Shown: piece by piece, positions 9,055 to 19,670 of the stretch
How the letters are laid out: each line of letters opens with the position of its first letter
Position numbering within the stretch: position 1 is the stretch's first letter
From: Arabidopsis thaliana
Taxonomy: Eukaryota; Streptophyta; Magnoliopsida; Brassicales; Brassicaceae
Assembly: GCF_000001735.4 (NCBI RefSeq)
Contig: NC_003076.8
Location: forward strand, 24,121,835 to 24,185,834
DNA: 64,000 nt
Direction of reading: 5' to 3'
The notes under the pieces: generated by a model
Databases searched by the model: none
Seen by the model: the letters and a program-made list of their open reading frames with translations, nothing else
What the model was told of the DNA's origin: nothing
Made by a program: the position numbers and the translations under genes

Positions 9055-12000
9055 ACTTACGTTTTGATGATAATGAGTGGTTCTATCTTGCTTGTATTAT
9101 TTCATTAGCGTTCCTATTTCTCTTTTTATTTCCAAGAACTGATATGTAATACATAGTGATTTTTGTTTTCTAATGGTAAATGCTGGTTATTATATATTAT
9201 ACACCAATACTGAAAAAGTCACAGATGCACAGATTGATCAAACCGGCATATAAGAGCATCAAAACGAATCATAAAACCAATGAAGAACCTAAAGTAAATC
9301 AATGAAATTACTACGTGATCATTCCCTTCGTTATAGAAGTCTCTTGTATTTGCTTGTGTATAAATCAATGAAAAACAAAAGAAAGGTAGTAGTCTAAACT
9401 ACCATTGAAGAAATCTTGCTTACACAAACACAATGTTATTTGAGAGCATGCATGATCACTTAACTTTTCTTTTCTTTCAAACATACCAATTTTGTTGCAA
9501 ATACTTGAGAACAATACTCATGTTTCTCATACACTTGGAATGTGTACTACAATCTAAAAAGCAGAGTAAATATCAAGGGAATAGGCCTTTGAGGTCCGCA
9601 CATCTGTTGGCTTGTCTTTCTTGAAACAACGAGAAGAGAAGACACAAAGTTCAAAAACTTTTTAGAATCATACAAAGTTCATATACATATCTGGTTATTG
9701 ATTATGAAATCCAACTTGCAGTTTTTTTCTGAACAAATGACTATTGTTGTTTGCTTTATGTACTGTTTTATCCGCTGATTTTGTTTCAGTAGCTGAGAAT
9801 TGTTTGGTATTAGACTTGCAAGAATATTCCGGTATTTTTGGAATAGATGACTATTGCTGTAAGCTTTGTCTACTTTTTTATCCACTGCTTTTGTTTCAAT
9901 AGCTGAGAATTGTTTGTGTTAGACTTGCAAAGATGCTGGTTTAGTTTCTAAAGCTCTGTTCCATATTGTCAACTATGATTACATTGTATGTTTCCTCACT
10001 CTTGATCATTGCTTTAGATTGACATATGTATATATGATGCATGATTTGTTCTTAATTTTGGCTTAGGTTTTGTAAATAGTGTGACGTGAAGTGGAGTACA
10101 TCAATAGTATTACAGCATTCGATTTGCCATAACTGATTTGTATTCTGCATCAGTGGATCTATCTTTTAAAGATAAGATCCTTTACAAAGGATGAAAAATC
10201 ATTGAATGTGTTCACTTATGAAAAATCCTCTCAAATAAAACATTACACAAGAATAATCAATCATTCTTACTTTTAAGTTTTCAAGATTTGCATCATCGAC
10301 CATCAAAAACTCCCAATACACAGACAGGGGAATCTAGGCAAACATGTGATGACTCATACCAGAGGTTTCACTTGCATCAGTAAAATCCTATACAGAAGAT
10401 AAGCGACTTCATTAGAAAGAGAAACCATCATCCCAAGCGCAAGTGATGCAGACTGTAAAATCAAAGAGACGACAAGTGATGCAATTAAGGAAAACTACCA
10501 AACAATTCTCACAGAAAATGCATCAATATGTTTATACATGCATTTTCAAGAAACTAGACAGAATCAAACCTCATTGTTATACTAGAGTGTGATCGGCTAT
10601 GAACATGAAAAGAGTTAGATGGCTTATGTTTGCTAAAAAAAGTGTGATGGTGTAGAACATAATTGAATGGAATCCATGAGAATGACAAAGATATTGCTCT
10701 GTTCAAGTTGGTGGCTTGGTGATTACTTGATAAAGAAATTCCAGCCATAAAAAACATACTAAAGCTCAAGAAGGACGAAAGTAAACGATCTGAAGCATGT
10801 GTTCTTCATGTCTTTTCGGATCCAATATATAGCTGTGACCTGTGAGCAATGTTTTTTCATTATTAACACATAACCTGCGCTAAAATTTTCAGGCTTGAGA
10901 TTCACAACATTCACTTTCTCTAACTAGTAAATATGGATCCATAGTTTAGATGGGCTTAGGAGCATAATCATTTAGTGAACGGTTTATAAGCCCATTTAAG
11001 ATTCATACCCTTAAAAATGGCTTCGTCCACGCTATTCGTTAGTAGATAAGGATTCAATTTTACTCTATTTGCCATTTGGGCTTCTAGGCATTTTCCTTCT
11101 ACATCAGCAATGTATTTTGTACGAGTCTAGGTTTCACCGTCAACATTTCACATTATGGATAGGATCTGGTTAATTAGCAAGATTTGTTTAATCACAACGT
11201 GTCCTTGTTCCCTGGGAGCTACAAGAGTTGGGGGCATGATGAGAATTTTTTCATGTGGGCACGAAAATTCAGGCCGTCAGCACAGCTTGCCGCACTTATT
11301 AATTCGAGAATCGTGATTAACATCAGATTAATAGGAAATCCACTTGGTTTATTAAACAAAACAGCATTAAGTAATCGCATCAATTAGAAGATGATTGAAG
11401 ACTAATCTCTTAGCTGTTCGCTAGTTTGACCTTTCATTTAATTTTCAGTGACAAAGAACGATTCAAATTCTGGACGATATGACGACTTCTATATTCAAGA
11501 AAAATAAATTAATTAAGACTTAATTTGTGGAACAATTATTTAAAGTTCAACTGCCTTTGAGAAATTAAAAAAAGGACTATACACATGGCCGGTCCTATTT
11601 TGACGTGGCCAAAACGTTTTAAAAATAAATTGGCTCTAACTGTTGTTTAGATAAATTCATTTGACTTCTAGGATGTTATAGGATTTTTTATATGTTTTAT
11701 TTAATTAGATGTTTTGTTATTTTCTATGTAAAATTTAAGTGCATTTAGTAGTCATTTCTATTTTTTGTCAAACAATAGTCATTTCTGTTATGTACCGATT
11801 TTTATGATTGGTTGAAATTTTATAAATTTATATATGGGTATTAATAATAAATATTTTTTATTTAAAACAAAATCAAGATGGATTATTATTTTAGTAGAAT
11901 CTACTAGTTATTGAACATTTTAGCTGTCCAGCTAGAGCTAGTAATTTAAGTATTTAACTGTATGTATGTATATTAGGAACGATTCAAATCTTAATGAGGA

Positions 12001-12691
12001 AAATTATATTCCAACCACGACTAAGTCAACTAAATTATAGAATAAGAAACGATATAAAAAATTAAACAATGTTTAATGTATAGTATTTAAGCTCTTCGTA
12101 CATAGGTTATTATAATTAACAAAACAGAGTATTTTTTTTTTTTTTTTTTTGTTAAAGCGTACAGAGTATTTTCAGAAACTAACGTTAGCAGTCGAAGATT
12201 TATTCACATCGAGTTAATAAGAAACGCCACTTGAGTTATTAAACAAAACCGGTATTAACTAGTTGAGATCCACGACGATATTTTCTTTAAAAAAATGATT
12301 CAAGCTTCAAGCATGTTAGCTGTTAGCGAAAAAAGCCTCCTAACTTCACATGTGAGACACAGAGGAGGACCTTGTATGGCACGGAACGGACAATATGTTC
12401 CGGTATACTATATAGGATTAGATAAACCTCTATACCAAGATTTTTTTTAAAAATTATACAAAAAACCACGATTAATATCTAAATCGCTAGAAACCTTTCC
12501 AACTTTTTTTTTTTTTTTTATCCCCACCCAACACCCCAATTTGTTTTTGGTTTGCGAAGGCAACATATATAACATACATTTTTCATATTTTTATTTATTT
12601 ATATACAAGAAGATAAATATATTGCTGTCTTCCGGTTCGACTTCGTGATCTCACCAAAGAAACACGCAAGATCACTTCCATCGATCAATAC
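9055..12691. other. 3.6 kb intergenic region with duplicated segments
   Basis: No convincing gene. It contains a copy of the H2B 3' flank (about 9690-10105) with an inner tandem duplication (about 9734-9825 and 9840-9933). It also contains a diverged direct repeat (about 11320-11425 and 12210-12335) and long T runs at about 12132-12150 and 12507-12520. The remainder is AT-rich and unassigned. A 71-codon open frame on the minus strand at 10554-10769 resembles nothing I know. Confidence 0.6.
9734..9933. repeat. Imperfect tandem duplication, period about 107 bp
   Basis: Two copies share the blocks atgactattg, ttttatcc, cttttgtttca or attttgtttca, agctgagaattgttt and ttagacttgcaa. The second copy continues into sequence that matches the H2B 3' flank, so this duplication arose inside the copied flank. 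Confidence 0.8.
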
Positions 12692-14662
12692 ATGGATACA
12701 TCAGCAGTACAACTACCCTTTCGCGATTATTCTCTTCAACCTGCTCCTCGGTACATCAACGCTAGATGTCATATCTGCTCTGTAACAGGTGCCATCTACA
12801 ACGGCTACTTTTGCAATGATCCTATTGTTTGGATGCATAAGGAGTGCGTTGAGCTCCCATCTGAGATCAACCATCTTTTCCACCCCCAACATCCTCTCTT
12901 GCTCACATATGAAGAGGGATGGTGGAGTTGTTTCTGTGCTTTGTGTGGAGAAACAAAGCCAGCGAAGTACTTTTATAGTTGTTCCACATGTAAAATCAAG
13001 GTGGATTTGACTTGTGGGATGAACCCACCACCGCCAGCTATTGAACATCCCATCTGCCATGACCATCCACTTGTCTTCCTGAAGAAAAGACAGGAGAAAA
13101 CCCCTTGTGAAGTTTGCAAGAATAGAATTCTTGGATCATCCTATTCATGTCTTGGATGCGAGTTGTACTTCCACGTGGGCTGCATCCATCTCTCGAAAGA
13201 GGTAAATCATCCTTGTCACTCTGATCATCCTCTCATGCTCGTCGAATCTGAATCACTTACAGATAATGATAAGAAGACTTGTTTTCTATGTGGGCAACAA
13301 CCGCATGGTATTCTTTATCATTGTTCTATCTGCAACTTCACACTGTGCATTGGTTGTATCAAATCACCACCACCTCTTGTTGTCGAGAATGTGAAGACGC
13401 ACAAGCATCCTCTTACTTTCTTTCCAAGAGGAGTCTACTGCACTTGTAACGTTTGTGGGGTAAAAGGACTTATACTCTCTTATATGTGTCTTCAGTGTGG
13501 TTTTGCGGTCCATTGTAGTTGTGTAGACTTACCTCAAGTCATAAACATAAATCGTCATGATCATCGCATTTCTTTCACACAGCATCTTGGTCCTGGGTAT
13601 TTGAACTGTGGAGTTTGCCGAAGAAGTGTATGCCAATTCAATGGAGCTTATTCTTGCTTAGTTTGCCCCAACTATGCAGTTCATTCACGGTGTGCAACAA
13701 GATATGACATATGGGATGGTGTGGAACTGGAAGGGAAAGCTGAGAATATTGAGGATATTGCGCCATTTAAGGTGGTTGGGGATGACTTGATTCGTCATTT
13801 TAGTCACAGCAAACATTCTTTAAGACTCCACAAGAACAATATCATTTATGATGATAGTACACGATGTGAAGCATGTGGCCATCCAGTCGAATTTGGTCGA
13901 ATATACAATTGTGAGGAATGCTGTTTCATTCTTCATGAAAAGTGTGCTAATCTCCCTATGAAGAAAAGGCTTGTCTTTTCTACCTTACCATTCCTATTAC
14001 TGGGACCGGGTAATGATGTTTGCAAGGTTTTAGATTGCAAGTTATGTGGAATGTTTTTTACTGGTTTCGAGTACAAGTCCCAAGAAAGGAGGCAAAGCGA
14101 TATCGATGTACATTGTGGTTCCCTTACGGAGCCGTTCGTCCATGATGGCCATTTACATCCCTTATATTTTGATCAAAAGCAAAAGGAGCTTCCTTGCAAT
14201 GCTTGTCAAAAAACCATAAGAGATTATATGCTTTGTTGTGCTGATTGTGACTTCAATTTGTGTTTATGGTGCGCTAGTCTGCCAAAAAAGATAAGGCATA
14301 GCAACGATGAGCACATTCTCACGCTATGTTGTGGTGAAGAAGCAAATGGAAAATATTGGTGTGATATCTGTGAGGCAGAGTTGGATCCAAGTAAATGGTT
14401 CTATACATGCTTTGGTTGTGGAGGCACATTGCATGTGGAATGCGTACTAGGAGATTTCTCACGTCTCATGCCAGGATGCACCATTGACTACCGGGTATAT
14501 ACCGTGGAGGTGGTTTTCAATAATCACAACACGCGACCAATGTGCAGCCGGTGTCACTCTCGATGCAAGGTTTCTGTAATCCTTAAGTTTCGTGAGGGTA
14601 ACATTGTATATTTTTTTTGTTCACGTTCATGTTTTCTGATGCATTTCTCATATTATCTGTGA
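12692..14662 (+). CDS. DC1/C1-like Cys/His-rich protein, second in cluster
   Basis: Intronless gene of 656 residues starting MDTSAVQLPFRDYSLQPAPR. It is colinear with ULI3 over the whole length, with repeated HPL...C..C...C..C..H..C modules such as HDHPLVFLKKRQEKTPCEVC and YSCLVCPNYAVHSRC. The first module is damaged: where ULI3 has YFCNEPYCYVWFHKDC, this protein reads YFCNDPIVWMHKEC and lacks the second Cys. The module around CTCNVCGVKGL...HCSCVDLP is intact, unlike in the neighbours. It lacks the acidic repeat of ULI3. A zinc-binding or signalling role is inferred from the family only. I believe it is At5g59930. It lies downstream of ULI3 in the same orientation, as expected of a tandem duplicate. 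Confidence 0.88.
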   Translation: MDTSAVQLPFRDYSLQPAPRYINARCHICSVTGAIYNGYFCNDPIVWMHKECVELPSEINHLFHPQHPLLLTYEEGWWSCFCALCGETKPAKYFYSCSTCKIKVDLTCGMNPPPPAIEHPICHDHPLVFLKKRQEKTPCEVCKNRILGSSYSCLGCELYFHVGCIHLSKEVNHPCHSDHPLMLVESESLTDNDKKTCFLCGQQPHGILYHCSICNFTLCIGCIKSPPPLVVENVKTHKHPLTFFPRGVYCTCNVCGVKGLILSYMCLQCGFAVHCSCVDLPQVININRHDHRISFTQHLGPGYLNCGVCRRSVCQFNGAYSCLVCPNYAVHSRCATRYDIWDGVELEGKAENIEDIAPFKVVGDDLIRHFSHSKHSLRLHKNNIIYDDSTRCEACGHPVEFGRIYNCEECCFILHEKCANLPMKKRLVFSTLPFLLLGPGNDVCKVLDCKLCGMFFTGFEYKSQERRQSDIDVHCGSLTEPFVHDGHLHPLYFDQKQKELPCNACQKTIRDYMLCCADCDFNLCLWCASLPKKIRHSNDEHILTLCCGEEANGKYWCDICEAELDPSKWFYTCFGCGGTLHVECVLGDFSRLMPGCTIDYRVYTVEVVFNNHNTRPMCSRCHSRCKVSVILKFREGNIVYFFCSRSCFLMHFSYYL

Positions 14663-14772
14663 GGCATTGCTACGATTTTTCATGTGAGAGGAAAAGGCTT
14701 TGATGTTTTATTCTAAATTGATGAGTGTATCTTTTACGGTGGTTTCTCAATTCTTCCCCTATTTAATCTTAT

Positions 14773-14895
14773 GAAAATTATTGGTGTGATACATGCGAGA
14801 GAGAGTTAGATCCAATTAAATCGTTCTATACCAGTAAATCGATCGATACAGTTACTTTGGAGACTTATGTTATTGTTCCCGTTCATGTTTTGTGA
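14773..14895 (+). pseudogene. Decayed 3' end of a DC1 gene
   Basis: This stretch resembles the C-terminal coding end of the neighbouring genes. A piece like KYWCDICE.ELDPSKWFYT (gaaaattattggtgtgatac...) is followed, after a deletion, by a piece like the terminal CSRSCF motif (gttcccgttcatgtttt). There is no open frame across it, and it lies directly after the stop of an intact DC1 gene. Confidence 0.75.
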
Positions 14896-15091
14896 AGTAC
14901 TTTGCAATAAACCGGTGGATCTTTCTTGGTGGTTTCACACTTGAAAAAATATTCGCGGTGAACCTTTATTTACCGCTTTTATTCCAGTTAATTAGAATTT
15001 GTCACCTAATAAAAAAAATTAAATTTATTTAATTATAAAATCTTTTTTGACAGACGGATAAGACCATGTTTTACCTGATTTATGGGCGGGC

Positions 15092-15197
15092 GGATAAAAC
15101 CATCACCGCCTGCCATTGAACATCTTATCTGTCATGACTATTCTCCATTCACTAGTCTTTTTGAAGAAGCGAGAGGAGGAGCCCCTTTTTGAACAAC
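15092..15197 (+). pseudogene. Decayed internal fragment of a DC1 gene
   Basis: About 100 bp closely matching the sequence at 15905-15997 in the next gene. It encodes remnants of NPSPPAIEHPICHDHPLVFLKKREE with small insertions (for example an extra attc-rich piece inside the DHPLV block), then decays after gcccctt. With the C-terminal fragment at 14773 it shows that at least one further DC1 copy was lost here. Confidence 0.8.
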
Positions 15198-15577
15198 TAC
15201 TTTTGACAATCAATAGAAATCCAAAAGCTAAATCGATTCATATCAAACAATATTGCTAAAATATAATATCGAACGCAACAATAACAACTACAGCATGTTG
15301 TGCAATGTAATATTTCTCGGAAATAGATAGTCAATGCTATCAAATCATGATTTATAAGTTTAGAATATATATCTAAAAAGTAAAAACATATTTCGGATCA
15401 AATTCGAATATTTTGATTTTGACTTTAAAATAAAAATATTACAATCCTGATCTGGAAACTCTGTATCATATTTGTTGGAAGTTGGATGGGATCAAAATTT
15501 CTCTAACCTCCACGTTCAGCTTCCATTTCTCCTAAAGAAAAAGAGAAAAGAAAGAATCTCATTCACATACATCATAC

Positions 15578-17533
15578 ATGGATACAGGAGCAGTAAAGCT
15601 ACCCATTCACGAGCACCCTATATTTCCTTCGGCTCGGATCGTTTTTAGTACATGTAAAGGCTGCGGTGTAGAAGATTTCGTCTACGGCGGGTACGTCTGC
15701 AATGATTCTGACTGTAAAGCTCGGTTTCATAAGGAGTGCGCTGAGGCCCCATCTGAGATCAGCCACTCTTTCCACCAACAACATCCTCTCTTTCTCACCA
15801 ATGGCCTGGGAGATCTTCCATGTGATTTGTGTGGACAAAAGCGATTGGAAGCCGCTGGTTATAGTTGTCCCACATGTGAGTTCAAGCTGGATTTGACTTG
15901 TGGGATAAACCCATCACCGCCTGCTATTGAACATCCTATCTGTCATGACCATCCACTTGTCTTTTTGAAGAAACGAGAGGAGAAGGCCCCTTGTGAAGTT
16001 TGCAAGGATTCTATTGGTGGACCTTCCTATTCTTGTCTTGGATGCGATCTGTACTTCCACGTGGATTGCGTCCATCTCTCAAAAGAGGTAAATCATCCTT
16101 GCCACCCTAGTCATCCTCTCAAGCTCATCGCATCTGAATCACTTACGGATAATGCTGAGAAGATTTGTCTTTTATGTGAACAACAACCAGAAAATATGCT
16201 TTATTATTGTTCTGTTTGCAACTTCACATCATGCCTTGGTTGTACTAAACGCCCACCACCTCTTTTTATCGAGCATACCAAGACCCACAAGCATCAACTT
16301 ACTCTCTTTCTAAACGGAATTTCATATCAAGGTTCCGCGCTGACATATAACAGCAGAGCTTATATGTGCCTTCCTTGTGGTTTCGTTGTCAATGGGAATG
16401 GTATCAACCTACCTCAAGTCATAAACATCAACCGTCACGACCATCGTATCTCTTACACTCATCAGCTTGGCCCTGGATATTTGAACTGCGGAGTTTGCCG
16501 CGAAATTGTTGACAGGGATTGTGGGGCATATGCTTGTGTCGTTTGCAGTAACTATGCAGTTCACTGGGAATGCGCAGTACATGATAATGTATGGGATGGT
16601 GTGGAATTAGAAGGGACATCTGAGATCACAGAAGATATTGCACCATTCAAGGTAATGGGTGATAACTTGATAAGTCATTTTAGTCATGAACAACATACTC
16701 TAAGGCTGCACAAAGAAGGCATCATTCATGACGCGTACGCACTATGTGAAGCATGTACATATCCGATCGGATTTGATCCGATCTACAGTTGTGAGGAATG
16801 TCATTTCATTCTCCATGAAAAGTGTGCTAATCTTCCTATGAAGAAGAGACTCGTGTTTGCAACCACACCATTCAAATTAGTGGGAGCAAGTAGTCGTGTT
16901 CGTGATGTGATAGACTGTGGGTACTGTGGTGAATGTTCTACTGGTTTTAAGTACGCATCTCAAAGAGGGTGGGAGATAGATGTACATTGTGGTTCTCTTT
17001 CTGAGCCGTTCGTTCATAATGGCCATTTGCATCCACTATATTTTGATTCTAAGGAAAATCACTCTTGCAATGCATGCCATAAGGTAACGGTTCATATGCT
17101 TTGTTGCAATGCTTGTGACTTTGATTTGTGTTTAAGTTGCGCTAGTTTGCCATTAAAGATAAGGCATAGAAACGATGAGCACCCTCTCACTCTATCTTGT
17201 GGTGAAACGGCGAATGGAAAGTATTGGTGCGATATATGCGAGACAGAGTTAGATCCAAGTAAATGGTTCTATACAAGCTTTGATTGTGGAGTCACATTGC
17301 ATGTGGAATGCGTACTAGGAGATTTCTCACGTCTCATGCCAGGACGCATGGTTGATACTGTTGGGGGAAAGAAATTTTATGTGGTTCTTAACAATCACAA
17401 CACTCGACCATTATGCAGCATGTGTCGCTCTCGATGCAAGGTCTCCGTCATCTTAAAAGCTTGTGATGAAGACAATGTATACATATGTTCTCGTTCATGT
17501 TTTTCTGATATGGTTTCAGCTAGATCATGTTGA
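15578..17533 (+). CDS. DC1/C1-like Cys/His-rich protein, third in cluster
   Basis: Intronless gene of 651 residues starting MDTGAVKLPIHEHPIFPSAR, very similar to ULI3 and to the second gene. The first module is intact (VCNDSDCKARFHKEC), but others have lost ligands. Where the paralogues carry a CxxC (CTCNVCG or CICDVCG), this protein reads SYQGSALTYNSRAYMC. The HCSCVDLP stretch has become NGNGINLP. In the last module WFYTCFGCG has become WFYTSFDCG. The open frame is nevertheless intact to the conserved YICSRSCF end, so the gene may still be functional with fewer zinc sites. Function is inferred from the family only. I believe it is At5g59940. Confidence 0.88.
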   Translation: MDTGAVKLPIHEHPIFPSARIVFSTCKGCGVEDFVYGGYVCNDSDCKARFHKECAEAPSEISHSFHQQHPLFLTNGLGDLPCDLCGQKRLEAAGYSCPTCEFKLDLTCGINPSPPAIEHPICHDHPLVFLKKREEKAPCEVCKDSIGGPSYSCLGCDLYFHVDCVHLSKEVNHPCHPSHPLKLIASESLTDNAEKICLLCEQQPENMLYYCSVCNFTSCLGCTKRPPPLFIEHTKTHKHQLTLFLNGISYQGSALTYNSRAYMCLPCGFVVNGNGINLPQVININRHDHRISYTHQLGPGYLNCGVCREIVDRDCGAYACVVCSNYAVHWECAVHDNVWDGVELEGTSEITEDIAPFKVMGDNLISHFSHEQHTLRLHKEGIIHDAYALCEACTYPIGFDPIYSCEECHFILHEKCANLPMKKRLVFATTPFKLVGASSRVRDVIDCGYCGECSTGFKYASQRGWEIDVHCGSLSEPFVHNGHLHPLYFDSKENHSCNACHKVTVHMLCCNACDFDLCLSCASLPLKIRHRNDEHPLTLSCGETANGKYWCDICETELDPSKWFYTSFDCGVTLHVECVLGDFSRLMPGRMVDTVGGKKFYVVLNNHNTRPLCSMCRSRCKVSVILKACDEDNVYICSRSCFSDMVSARSC

Positions 17534-18111
17534 TTGAGTGTTTAATTTGTTTAATTTTGTGTGGAAAGGATGAAACTTCGATACCCTTTATATTTTACAA
17601 GATGAGTGAATTATTCATGGTTGCATTCGCTAGCTGCCCTACAAGTCCAAATTCAATATCTGATTTTAATTTGAACTTCTTTACTTTGCTCGTCTTGCAA
17701 CATAACTGAGTTGTGATTTAAATTCTAATAGATACTGTTAAGGGTTTCCATGTCTCTATATTTTATCTATATAAAGATATGCCTAAGAGTTTATAATTCC
17801 ATCACTCATAAGATTAATGCAAGAAAATATCTTAGAGACTACAAGGTTCAAAGATATTTGTTTATTCTTAGTTATGTTTTCTAAGATTTCTCTAAATTTT
17901 GCCCGAATTCACAACACAGCTTTAATTATCATTATACTCTTCCAGTTTTATCTGTAAGAAACTAGAATGCAATCAGACTCATTGTTATGCGATAGCATGA
18001 TCACTTATAGTTATGAAAATCATTGTTATACGGTAACATATTGAAAATATTGAATTGCTATACACCGAATGGCCAAGTATATATAACCAAGGTAAAAATA
18101 TGTCAAAATAA
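17534..18111. other. AT-rich spacer
   Basis: 3' flank of the third DC1 gene. I see no further gene or clear repeat. A Pol III-type terminator (aaaa on the plus strand, TTTT on the minus strand) at 18105-18108 belongs to the tRNA gene that follows. Confidence 0.55.
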
Positions 18112-18185
18112 TGGCTTCGCCCGGGTTCGAACCGGAGACCTTCAGTGTGTTAGACTGACGTGATAACCAACTACACCACGAAACC
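18112..18185 (-). tRNA. tRNA-Val (anticodon AAC)
   Basis: On the minus strand the sequence runs from GGTTTCGT to GCGAAGCCA, 74 nt. The acceptor stem pairs GGTTTCG with CGAAGCC (one G-T pair), and the discriminator base is A. The A box is TGGTGTAGTTGG and the B box GGTTCGAACCC. The anticodon loop is CTAACAC, with AAC at 18151-18149, which reads Val codons after A34 is modified to inosine. There is no intron. A TTTT terminator lies four bases past the 3' end, and CCA is not encoded, as in eukaryotes. It looks functional. Confidence 0.96.
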
Positions 18186-18295
18186 TACATGCTTCTTTCT
18201 AACCTCAACAATATATATATACATATAGATAACTGTTTAATATTGTAACTTGTAACCAGTGTCGGCTAATTTCGACTTTTGTAGATCTTTTTCTG

Positions 18296-18296
<1 letters not shown>

Positions 18297-18342
<46 letters not shown>
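18297..18342. repeat. (CT)n microsatellite in the ALY1 leader
   Basis: About 44 bases of uninterrupted ct dinucleotides, ending about 60 bp upstream of the ALY1 start codon. CT/GA tracts in plant 5' UTRs can bind BPC/GAGA-type factors and vary in length between accessions. Confidence 0.9.
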
Positions 18343-18344
<2 letters not shown>

Positions 18345-18400
18345 ATTATTTCTATCTCCCCCGCCGTCGAAAGAGAAACGTCGATCGGAGAACCTTTGAA

Positions 18401-19670
18401 ATGTCGACTGGATTAGATATGTCTCTCGACGACATGATCGCCAAGAACCGTAAGTCTCGTGGTGGAGCCGGCCCCGCTCGTGGAACCGGATCCGGATCCG
18501 GACCGGGTCCGACTCGCCGCAACAACCCTAATCGGAAATCAACCCGATCTGCTCCATACCAATCAGCCAAGGTCCAAATCCGTTCTACATCTGTTCTTTC
18601 TTCTTCTTCTTCTTCTCTCTAGTTTCGCCGGATCTTTCTTCTCAGATCTGCCGATTCATAATGGAAAATAGACTCTGCGTTGACGTTTTCTTTAAAAAAG
18701 CTTTTGGTGTTGATCAATCTCTCAATACGTGGAAAATATCAAACAACGGATTCATTTGGTTGTATAGGCGCCGGAGTCCACCTGGGGTCACGACATGTTC
18801 TCCGATAGATCTGAAGATCACCGATCGGGACGTTCCTCCGCCGGAATCGAAACTGGAACCAAGCTCTACATTTCCAATTTGGATTACGGTGTCATGAACG
18901 AAGACATCAAGGTGCCTAAATTGTTCTTTACCCTAATTCTTTGTTAATCTGCATAGTTAGGGTTCCTGGAATCTAGCATCGTCTTACCTGAATAGATACC
19001 AAATATAATGGATTCGATCCTGCGAAGTAGTTAATATGAATATGTTTGTTAATATGCAGGAACTGTTTGCTGAAGTTGGAGAACTTAAACGCTACACAGT
19101 TCATTTTGATAGAAGTGGAAGATCAAAGGTACTTGTGAATTGTGATGATAGTTTTGTATGTCTCCTTCCTCTTATTGAGTCTTGATGACTGAAGTATTGT
19201 AAACTACTTTATTACCATTAGGGAACTGCTGAAGTAGTGTATTCTCGGCGTGGCGATGCACTCGCAGCTGTGAAGAAGTATAATGATGTTCAGCTGGATG
19301 GAAAACCCATGAAGATAGAGATTGTGGGCACTAATCTTCAAACTGCTGCAGCCCCGTCTGGTAGACCTGCGAATGGAAACTCCAATGGTGCTCCATGGAG
19401 GTGAGATTAAGCACTGCTCATTACTATGTGTTATATGTAAAAGCTTCTTCCATCTTGTGAGGTGTATTGAAAGTGTGTTTGTCTTACTGGGTTAGCAGAG
19501 GAGGACAAGGGAGAGGAGGTCAACAACGAGGTGGTGGACGAGGAGGCGGTGGCCGAGGTGGTGGTGGTCGTGGTAGGCGTCCTGGTAAGGGCCCTGCAGA
19601 GAAGATTTCTGCGGAAGATCTTGATGCGGATCTTGATAAGTACCATTCTGGAGATATGGAGACAAACTAA
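18401..19670 (+). CDS. ALY1: ALY/REF mRNA export adaptor (ALY1)
   Basis: Five exons: 18401-18571, 18768-18911, 19060-19128, 19222-19400 and 19499-19670, giving 244 residues. The N-terminus MSTGLDMSLDDMIAKN is the conserved UAP56-binding motif of ALY/REF proteins, followed by a Gly/Arg/Pro-rich stretch. One RRM spans about residues 88-165 (TKLYISNLDYGV as RNP2; the GTAEVVYS block as RNP1). An RGG-rich region follows (GGGRGGGGRGGGGRGRRPGK), and the protein ends in a second conserved motif (ISAEDLDADLDKYH). It recruits export factors to spliced mRNA in the nucleus. The last acceptor is a tandem tagcag, so an isoform one residue longer is possible. I recall the locus as At5g59950. Confidence 0.93.

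Noticed and set aside
8837..9067. Met/Leu/Phe-rich open frame overlapping the ULI3 repeat
   Set aside because: It is another frame of the tctgatgat repeat; the ULI3 frame is the one joined to conserved sequence on both sides.
10554..10769. 71-codon minus-strand open frame between ULI3 and the second DC1 gene
   Set aside because: No recognisable motif, splice context or promoter; it is within the size expected by chance.
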